Below, piece by piece: positions 1 to 4,421 of a stretch of DNA of 11,593 nucleotides. This DNA is from Candidatus Nealsonbacteria bacterium CG11_big_fil_rev_8_21_14_0_20_37_68 (GTDB lineage Bacteria; Patescibacteriota; Minisyncoccia; Minisyncoccales; GCA-002782225). Below the pieces are notes generated by a model. It had not been told where the DNA came from. It was given only the letters and a program-made list of their open reading frames with translations, and did no database searches. Position numbers and translations under genes: made by a program. The stretch is taken from positions 16,331-27,923 of the forward strand of contig PCWJ01000056.1 in the NCBI GenBank assembly GCA_002787295.1. Direction: 5' to 3'. Position 1 is the first letter of the stretch; each line of letters begins with the position of its first letter.

Positions 1-1
1 T

Positions 2-106
2 TTTGAATGGCTACCTTATGAAGAGGCCTTGGAACAATTAACCTTCAAGAATGCTAAAGAAATACTCAAAAAAGCAAATGAATTTATTTCGAGAGAAAGT
101 ATATGA
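2..106 (+). CDS. Nudix-type hydrolase, C-terminal end only (5' truncated by window)
   Basis: The open frame enters from the left edge and stops at TGA 104-106. Its 34 residues contain WLPYEEAL, then LTFKNAKEILKKANEFI. This is the characteristic tail of Nudix hydrolases of the bis(5'-nucleosyl)-tetraphosphatase (Ap4A) type: the WLPYEEA turn followed by the final helix. The Nudix box itself would lie upstream, outside the window, so the assignment rests only on this tail. The frame overlaps the start of the downstream alkyltransferase gene by 29 to 56 bases depending on the start used there, which suggests the two are co-transcribed. Together they would make a small nucleotide- and DNA-damage clean-up pair. 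The substrate cannot be judged. Confidence 0.6.
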   Translation, partial: FEWLPYEEALEQLTFKNAKEILKKANEFISRESI

Positions 107-353
107 GGTGGTGAGAAAAATTCCGAAGGGAAAATTTCTGACTTACAAAAATGTTGCCGAATTAGCAGGATATCCTCGAACCTGGCGAGCAGTGGGGAAT
201 GTTTTAAACAAAAATCGCGATCCGAAAATTCCCTGTCATCGGGTAATAAAATCAAATGGTAGAGTAGGTGGCTATAAAGATGGACAAAAAAGAAAAATTG
301 AGCTACTTAAAAAAGAGGATATTAAAATAAAAAACAATAAGGTCGTTCTTTAA
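51..353 (+). CDS. MGMT/Ogt-type DNA alkyltransferase, single-domain (100 aa)
   Basis: This is a methylated-DNA-protein cysteine methyltransferase DNA-binding/active-site domain, which moves an alkyl group from O6-alkylguanine to its own cysteine. The family signature is clear: the helix-turn-helix region with IPKGKFLTYKNVAELAG (residues 24-40), the Arg-finger RAVG (46-49), and PCHR at 61-64 with Cys62 as acceptor, then VIKSNGRVGGY. Cys62 is present, so this is not an ATL protein, in which the position is usually Trp. The N-terminal domain of full-length Ogt/Ada is absent, as in many short homologues. ATG at 51 gives 100 aa; ATG at 78 (MNLFREKVYEVV) fits the usual family start and is a real alternative. 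Neither has a convincing SD. The gene overlaps the upstream Nudix tail, and purF follows after 18 bp. Confidence 0.87.
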   Translation: MLKKYSKKQMNLFREKVYEVVRKIPKGKFLTYKNVAELAGYPRTWRAVGNVLNKNRDPKIPCHRVIKSNGRVGGYKDGQKRKIELLKKEDIKIKNNKVVL

Positions 354-371
354 AAATAAAGGAGGATTGAG

Positions 372-1868
372 ATGAACGAAAAATGCGGCGTTTTTGGTAT
401 TTGGTCGGACAAAAAAGAGGTCTTTGTAGATACCTATTTTGCTCTTTTGCAGATGCAGCATCGGGGGCAAGAATCGGCGGGTATAGTAAGTGCTTCTAAT
501 GGTAAACTCTTTTCTCGCTTGGGGATGGGAACCGTTGATCAAGTATTTTGGGAAGAAATCCCCGAAGAGAAACTGGTAAAAAGCATTATCGAACTTTATA
601 ACCGGAGAGAACCACAGGCGAATATCGTTGCTTTCTTGAAAGAGAACAAAACAATTCTAAAAGAAAACGTGCTTGAGAAATTAAAAGGCAATGTAGCCAT
701 CGGGCATGTGCGGTATTCAACCACCGGAGCAAGCATGGTAGCCAACATCCAGCCGATGATTGGATGGTTTTATGGTAAACAGTTTGCTTTGGGGCACAAT
801 GGGAACTTAATACGCACTCAGCAATTAAGAGAGGAATGCAAAAGGAAAGGCTATCAATTTAAAACAACTACAGATACAGAAGTAATCGTCGCTCTTTTAA
901 CTACCTCTCCGAAGACTGATTTTATAGAAGCCCTTTTAGATATTCTGCCCCGGCTAGAAGGCGCCTTTTCTCTGACTATTCTTTTTGAAGACATGATTAT
1001 TGGCGTCCGGGATTCTTTTGGTATTCGACCTCTTTGCTGGGGGGTTAGAGATCGCACTTTTATGGTTGCTTCAGAAAGTTGTGTTTTGGATGTGCTGGGA
1101 GCAGAGTTAATAGATGACGTTCATCCGGGTGAAATAATTATTTTCCAGGGAGGAAAAGAAAGAAAAATCGCTTGGGCGGTCAGTCCTTCTCTTAGAGGGC
1201 TTTGCCTTTTTGAGTACATCTATTTTGCCCGTCCAGACAGCATAATGGAGGGCGTGACCCTTTATAAAGCGAGAGAAACGATGGGAAGGTATCTGGCCGA
1301 AGAACATCCCGTTCCTATAGCTCAATTGGTGGTTTCAGTGCCGGATGCCGCGAACCCCGCTGCTTTTGGATTTGGCATAGAGAGTAAATTACCGGTTACC
1401 ACTTACGGACTCTTTCGAGCTCATACGGTTGGCAGAACTTTTATTGAGCCGGCGGCAGAAAGAAGAAAAGTATTTCAGAGATTGAAGTTTAATCCCATTC
1501 CGGCCATAGTCAAAAGTCTGAGAATAGTTTTAGTTGATGACTCCATAGTCAGGGGCACTGCTCTTCCCAGAGTAATAAGGTTTTTAATGAAAGCCGGTGT
1601 GGCCGGAATAGATATTAGAATTTCTTCTCCTCCCATTAGATACCCTTGTTATTTGGGGATAGACATTCCTACCTATCAGGAACTGGTCAGGGTCAGTAAC
1701 CCTACTGATGCGGAAATGCTAAGTTTCCTTCGCAGAGAGACCGGCTTTCAGGGAGATCTTACTTTGGGCCACTTGAGTTTAGAGGGAACCATTAGAGCTA
1801 CCGGTTTCTGCCGAGAGAATTTCTGCACTGGCTGTTTTAATAAAAGTTATCCTATACCCCCAGATTAA
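372..1868 (+). CDS. purF: amidophosphoribosyltransferase PurF
   Basis: PurF makes 5-phosphoribosylamine from PRPP and glutamine, the first committed step of purine synthesis, in the cytosol. The SD GGAGG (361-365) sits 6 nt before ATG. The N-terminal Ntn glutaminase domain starts MNEKCGVFG: Cys5 is the expected nucleophile after removal of a 4-residue propeptide, shorter than the 11 residues of Bacillus PurF. HVRYSTTG (112-119), HNGN (142-145) and TTDTE (166-170) complete the glutaminase site. The PRPP motif VLVDDSIVRGT lies at 386-396. All four [4Fe-4S] ligand cysteines of the Bacillus-type enzyme are recognisable: Cys278, Cys426, Cys485 and Cys488. At 498 aa it is longer than Bacillus PurF (476), mainly because of about 35 extra residues near 60-100. 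No other pur gene lies in the window; it probably shares a transcript with the alkyltransferase gene. Confidence 0.97.
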   Translation: MNEKCGVFGIWSDKKEVFVDTYFALLQMQHRGQESAGIVSASNGKLFSRLGMGTVDQVFWEEIPEEKLVKSIIELYNRREPQANIVAFLKENKTILKENVLEKLKGNVAIGHVRYSTTGASMVANIQPMIGWFYGKQFALGHNGNLIRTQQLREECKRKGYQFKTTTDTEVIVALLTTSPKTDFIEALLDILPRLEGAFSLTILFEDMIIGVRDSFGIRPLCWGVRDRTFMVASESCVLDVLGAELIDDVHPGEIIIFQGGKERKIAWAVSPSLRGLCLFEYIYFARPDSIMEGVTLYKARETMGRYLAEEHPVPIAQLVVSVPDAANPAAFGFGIESKLPVTTYGLFRAHTVGRTFIEPAAERRKVFQRLKFNPIPAIVKSLRIVLVDDSIVRGTALPRVIRFLMKAGVAGIDIRISSPPIRYPCYLGIDIPTYQELVRVSNPTDAEMLSFLRRETGFQGDLTLGHLSLEGTIRATGFCRENFCTGCFNKSYPIPPD

Positions 1869-1934
1869 ATCTGACTGAATTTATTGGGTTTCTGAAAAAA
1901 CTCTGGATTGATTGAGAATTTATCATTAAAGACT

Positions 1935-1958
1935 AAAAAACCGCCTTAGGCGGTTTTT
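1935..1958. terminator. bidirectional intrinsic terminator shared by purF and rplT
   Basis: CCGCC (1941-1945), loop TTA, GGCGG (1949-1953), flanked by A6 on the left and T5 on the right. It therefore reads as a GC hairpin plus U-run on both strands. It terminates purF on the plus strand and the infC-rpmI-rplT operon on the minus strand. The loop TTA is the rplT stop codon (TAA on the minus strand), so one stem arm is made by the last rplT codons. Confidence 0.9.
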
Positions 1959-2296
1959 GCTTTCTCGACGATTTTCTTAAAAATTTCTGGATGGTCTCGA
2001 GTTAACTCAGCAAGAATTTTTCTATCTAACTCGATTTTGTTTTTCTTTAGTCCATAGACGAATCTACTGTAAGAGATGCCGTGCTGGCGGCAGGCAGCCG
2101 AAATTTGAGTTTCCCAAATTCTTCGAAAATTTCTTTTTTTCATTTTTCTACCTCCATAGCTATAACTCCAGGCATGATATAGTGCTTCTTTGGCTTGTCT
2201 GTATTTTGACTTTCTTCCCCAACGAAAACCTTTGGCATGTTTTAATAAATGCTTTCTCCGCTTATGAGCAATTTTTCCTCTTTTAATTCTAGTCAT
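1946..2296 (-). CDS. rplT: 50S ribosomal protein L20
   Basis: This is a 23S rRNA-binding protein needed early in large-subunit assembly. The 116 residues match the usual family length and architecture: the basic N-terminal tail MTRIKRGKIAHKRRKHLLKHAKG, followed by FRWGRKSKYRQAKEAL, the RKMKKRNFRRIWETQISAACRQHGISYSRF core, and a C-terminal helical domain. ATG overlaps the rpmI stop by ATGA, so it is likely translationally coupled. Its final codons form half of the terminator stem. In well-studied bacteria L20 represses this operon by binding a leader mRNA. No obvious leader is available here because infC directly abuts ssrA, so any such control would have to act elsewhere. Confidence 0.97.
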   Translation of the reverse strand: MTRIKRGKIAHKRRKHLLKHAKGFRWGRKSKYRQAKEALYHAWSYSYGGRKMKKRNFRRIWETQISAACRQHGISYSRFVYGLKKNKIELDRKILAELTRDHPEIFKKIVEKAKTA

Positions 2297-2481
2297 AAAT
2301 TAGGAAGTAGTTTTTTAATCTTTTTGGCTTCAGATTTTGAAACCAAAACCCATTTCCGGCTTTTCCTGATTTGTTTTCCGGACTTTTTTGCCCGGTAGTG
2401 ATCGAGCCCGGTTGATCTCCTTAAAATTTTTCCGGTTCCGGTGATTTTAAAACGTTTTGCTATGGATTTTCGAGTTTTCAT
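2293..2481 (-). CDS. rpmI: 50S ribosomal protein L35
   Basis: A short, very basic large-subunit protein of 62 aa, the normal length. It begins MKTRKSIAKRFKITGTGKI, followed by the typical RRSTGLDHYRAKKSGKQIRKSRK segment and an ending with KKLLPNL. It sits in the classic infC-rpmI-rplT order, 27 nt after infC and overlapping rplT by four bases. No purine-rich SD is visible in the infC-rpmI gap, so initiation may depend on coupling or on an unstructured AU-rich start region. Confidence 0.96.
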   Translation of the reverse strand: MKTRKSIAKRFKITGTGKILRRSTGLDHYRAKKSGKQIRKSRKWVLVSKSEAKKIKKLLPNL

Positions 2482-2508
2482 AAAATCAGAGATTTGTATA
2501 TTCGTTGA

Positions 2509-3018
2509 TTAGCCCTTGGCTATTATTATTGTTAATCCCCTTGCTTCTTTTTTTAATTCTCTTTCAATTTTAATTGGTAAAAGCTTTCTTAAAATTTCAA
2601 GAAAGTTATCGATTTTTTTCTTTGCAAAATCTTGGAGAGCTCTTTCCCTTCCTCTTAAGGGCAGTTCTATTCTTGCTTTATTTCCCTGTTTTAAGAATTT
2701 TTCACACTGAAAAGCCCTGGTTTCCAAGTCATGTTGAGAGATATTAAAACTTAATCTTATTCCCTTTAATTCTCCCCCCACTTTCTTTTTAGTTTGTCTC
2801 TCTTTTTTCTCCTTTTGATATAAGTATTTTCCGTAATCTATTATTTTACAGACGGGCGTCTCTAATTTTTCAGTGACTTGAATTAAATCTAAACTGCGCT
2901 CCCTAGCTTCTTGGAGCGCTTTTTCCAAACTCATAACTCCCAGCTGTTTTCCGGTTTCATCTATCACTCGAACCTCTTTAGCCCATATTCGCTCGTTGAC
3001 CAATGGTTTTTTAATCAA
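2509..3018 (-). CDS. infC: translation initiation factor IF-3, non-AUG start
   Basis: IF-3 binds the 30S subunit, checks start-codon/initiator-tRNA pairing and prevents premature subunit joining. The IF3-N domain shows the motif NERIWAKEVRVIDETGKQLG, then MSLEKALQEARERSLDLIQV; a Lys-rich linker (about 70-80) leads to the IF3-C domain with KGIRLSFNISQHDLETR. There is no in-frame ATG or GTG before the conserved NERI. The possible starts are TTG 3018-3016, ATT 3015-3013 (giving M-K-K-P-L-V-N-E-R) or TTG 3003-3001. A rare start is typical of infC: E. coli uses AUU, which IF-3 itself discriminates against, giving autoregulation. No SD is seen, and the start lies a few nucleotides after the tmRNA 3' end. 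The 3018 coordinate is the upper limit of the frame. Confidence 0.95.
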   Translation of the reverse strand: MIKKPLVNERIWAKEVRVIDETGKQLGVMSLEKALQEARERSLDLIQVTEKLETPVCKIIDYGKYLYQKEKKERQTKKKVGGELKGIRLSFNISQHDLETRAFQCEKFLKQGNKARIELPLRGRERALQDFAKKKIDNFLEILRKLLPIKIERELKKEARGLTIIIAKG

Positions 3019-3019
3019 A

Positions 3020-3436
3020 TGTGGAGATGGCGAGTACTGCCCTCGCGTCTGGAAGGCTTTTCAAAACAGATCTACAGATTTAGTCTGTTTTATTTTTTTT
3101 GAAACATTAGATTAAAAACAGACAAAATTCTAATGTTTCTAGTCTCTAAATTTTGATAATTGTTTAAGACGCAACAATTACCTATCTCGAAAATATAACA
3201 CCCAAAAATCCTTTATCGAGAATCAAGGTTCGGATGGCTTAACGTGGAGTTTGTGGCCCCGTATTAAGCATAAACGAAGCTAGGAGCTAAACCTGGCCAT
3301 CTAATGCCAGCAATAGCGTACTTAGCTTTCTCAAATAAGTTGGCACTTATTTTTTTGATCGACCGTTTTACGAGTGGACGATCCTGCTCGATCTGCCTAT
3401 TTTGGAAAGTTCTTCCATCGAATCTGTTTCATCCCC
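3020..3436 (-). ncRNA. ssrA: transfer-messenger RNA (tmRNA), one-piece
   Basis: tmRNA with SmpB rescues stalled ribosomes and tags the nascent chain for proteolysis. The 5' end GGGGATG (3436-3430) pairs with CATCTCC (3029-3023), discriminator A at 3022. The third pair is G-U, the alanine identity element. ATTCGATGG near the 5' end matches the tmRNA D-region. Helix 2 pairs GGAAG with CTTCC, CTTT with AAAG, CAAAA with TTTTG and CAGATC with GATCTG. A 10-bp stem (3102-3111 with 3129-3138) plus 9 bp (3083-3091 with 3115-3123) make an H-type pseudoknot; another hairpin, AATTGTT/AACAATT, lies near 3150-3175. The T-stem GCGAG/CTCGC encloses an atypical 7-nt loop, GGCAGTA. The terminal CCA is not encoded (CAT instead). 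It is preceded by smpB and followed at once by infC. Confidence 0.95.
3264..3344 (-). other. tmRNA proteolysis-tag reading frame (26 codons plus TAA)
   Basis: The resume codon GCC (3344-3342) is followed by AAC, giving the usual Ala-Asn start, after AATAAGT. The frame continues for 26 codons: it begins ANLFEKAKYAIAG and ends APSFVYA before TAA at 3266-3264. The stop falls in the loop of a plausible helix 5 (GGTTT and GCTCC pairing with GGGGC and AAACT), the normal place for a tmRNA stop. Tags are commonly around 10-15 encoded residues, so this one is long. The small hydrophobic end (FVYA) fits a protease degron. The other two frames do not begin with an Ala codon at this position. Confidence 0.75.
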
Positions 3437-3481
3437 AATGGTAATACTTAGTTAAGTCGCGGCACGTCTCGCTTCGCTAGA

Positions 3482-3931
3482 CTAACACCGCTCCTTAAGT
3501 ATTCTTCTTATTTCCCTTTCTACTTCTCGCTTTTTAATTAGCTCCCTTTTGTCTACTTTTTTCTTCCCCTTAGCGATTCCAAATTCTAACTTTATTTTTC
3601 CTTTTTTAGTATACACCTTTAAGGGCACTAAAGTCAACCCCTTTTGCTTCAATTTTCCAATTAAATATTTAATTTCTTTCTTTTTTAAAAGAAGCTTTCG
3701 TGAACGAGATGGATTATAATCTTCGGGAACATTTTTCGGCTGATAAGGAGGAATGTTGGCGTTAATTAGGAGGGCTTTTGCATCCCGTAATACCACATAA
3801 GATCCAGCCAGGTTGATTTTACCCGATTTTACCGACTTTACCTCGTGGCCAATTAAAACTATCCCTGCTTCAAATTTTTCTATAATCTTATAGTCAAAAT
3901 ATGCTCGCCTATTTTTTATTATGATTTCCAT
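3482..3931 (-). CDS. smpB: SsrA-binding protein SmpB
   Basis: SmpB binds the tRNA-like domain of tmRNA and escorts it to stalled ribosomes. At 149 aa it has the family length. The N-terminal NRRAYFDYKIIEKFEAGI is followed by the conserved GHEVKSVKSGKINLAGSYV (OB-fold RNA-binding core), NIPPYQPKNVPEDYNPSRSRKLLL, and GLTLVPLKVYTKKGKIKLEFGIAKGKKKVDKR. It ends in a basic C-terminal tail (KKREVEREIRRILKERC) that would enter the mRNA channel. The start ATG lies inside the 3' end of the upstream phosphatase gene (13-nt overlap), and its own RNA partner ssrA begins about 45 nt after the stop. A hairpin, GTCTAGC-GAA-GCGAGAC, spans the stop codon. Confidence 0.97.
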   Translation of the reverse strand: MEIIIKNRRAYFDYKIIEKFEAGIVLIGHEVKSVKSGKINLAGSYVVLRDAKALLINANIPPYQPKNVPEDYNPSRSRKLLLKKKEIKYLIGKLKQKGLTLVPLKVYTKKGKIKLEFGIAKGKKKVDKRELIKKREVEREIRRILKERC

Positions 3932-4383
3932 ATGTTTTTAAGTCCCTTCCATCTGAATTGTATAGAAAGCTTCCAATAAAAATTAACCCGATTTTGTTTC
4001 ATTTCTTCGAGCACTTTTTGGATGGGCCAATTTTGATAGAGCAATCGAAATAAAGCTACCATCATTCCCGTTCTGTCTTTTCCGTTTCGACAATGAACCA
4101 AAACTGGGCATTTTTGAGAGTCGTTAAATAGTTCCAAAAACCTTAAAATATCTTTTTCCTTTGGGTTTCGTAAAAAAAATAGCAGAGGGATGTGTAACAG
4201 GTAAATACCCTGATTTTGGACGAAATCTTTCTCAAAATTTTCAATTTTGGTTCTAAGGTTAACTATTGTTTTAATCTGGCAATTTTCCTTTAAAAAATAA
4301 AGAAGACTCAAATCGGGCTGTCCCGATTTATAAAGTTCGTCGCTTATTTTTGTGAAATTGTATAGATTTTGACCGGCTTTCAT
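3919..4383 (-). CDS. PTP/dual-specificity-like phosphatase (154 aa)
   Basis: This is a small cysteine-dependent phosphatase of the tyrosine/dual-specificity superfamily. The P-loop HCRNGKDRTG (97-106) gives the CX5R signature, with nucleophile Cys98 and Arg104. The N-terminal ELYKSGQPD (16-24) and the strand IKTIVNLR (37-44) match the Siw14/DUF442-like subgroup, in which YRSGQP opens the domain. No signal peptide is seen, so it is probably cytosolic. The general-acid Asp cannot be placed with confidence. The substrate may be a phosphoprotein, phosphoinositol or nucleotide; the sequence does not decide. The gene is first in the smpB-ssrA-infC cluster and overlaps smpB, so they share a transcript. 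A -10-like TAAAAT lies 6 nt before ATG and there is no SD. Confidence 0.85.
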   Translation of the reverse strand: MKAGQNLYNFTKISDELYKSGQPDLSLLYFLKENCQIKTIVNLRTKIENFEKDFVQNQGIYLLHIPLLFFLRNPKEKDILRFLELFNDSQKCPVLVHCRNGKDRTGMMVALFRLLYQNWPIQKVLEEMKQNRVNFYWKLSIQFRWKGLKNIWKS

Positions 4384-4389
4384 GCTTTT

Positions 4390-4395
4390 ATTTTA
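4390..4395 (-). promoter_or_regulatory. extended -10-like box, likely leaderless phosphatase-smpB-ssrA transcript
   Basis: On the minus strand TGCTAAAAT (extended -10) is followed by exactly six bases and then ATG. A transcript from it would begin at or within a base or two of the start codon. No clear -35 is visible. Promoter assignment is inference from spacing and motif. Confidence 0.45.
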
Positions 4396-4408
4396 GCAGA
4401 AATTAAGG

Positions 4409-4414
4409 TAGACT
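4409..4414 (+). promoter_or_regulatory. -10-like box before argS, possible leaderless start
   Basis: TAGACT (four of six matches to TATAAT) lies seven bases before the argS ATG, in the 38-bp divergent gap. There is no SD. It is weak alone, but it has the same geometry as the boxes before the phosphatase and ileS genes. Confidence 0.35.
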
Positions 4415-4421
4415 AAAAATA

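Noticed and set aside
2516..3102. Plus-strand frames of about 60 aa opposite infC and the tmRNA
   Set aside because: They overlap infC and the folded tmRNA on the other strand, with low-complexity Phe/Ser/Leu translations expected from antisense of Lys-rich genes.
3020..3436. Two-piece (circularly permuted) tmRNA
   Set aside because: The 5' acceptor strand lies at the upstream end and the 3' strand at the downstream end, with helix 2, tag and pseudoknots between them in standard order.
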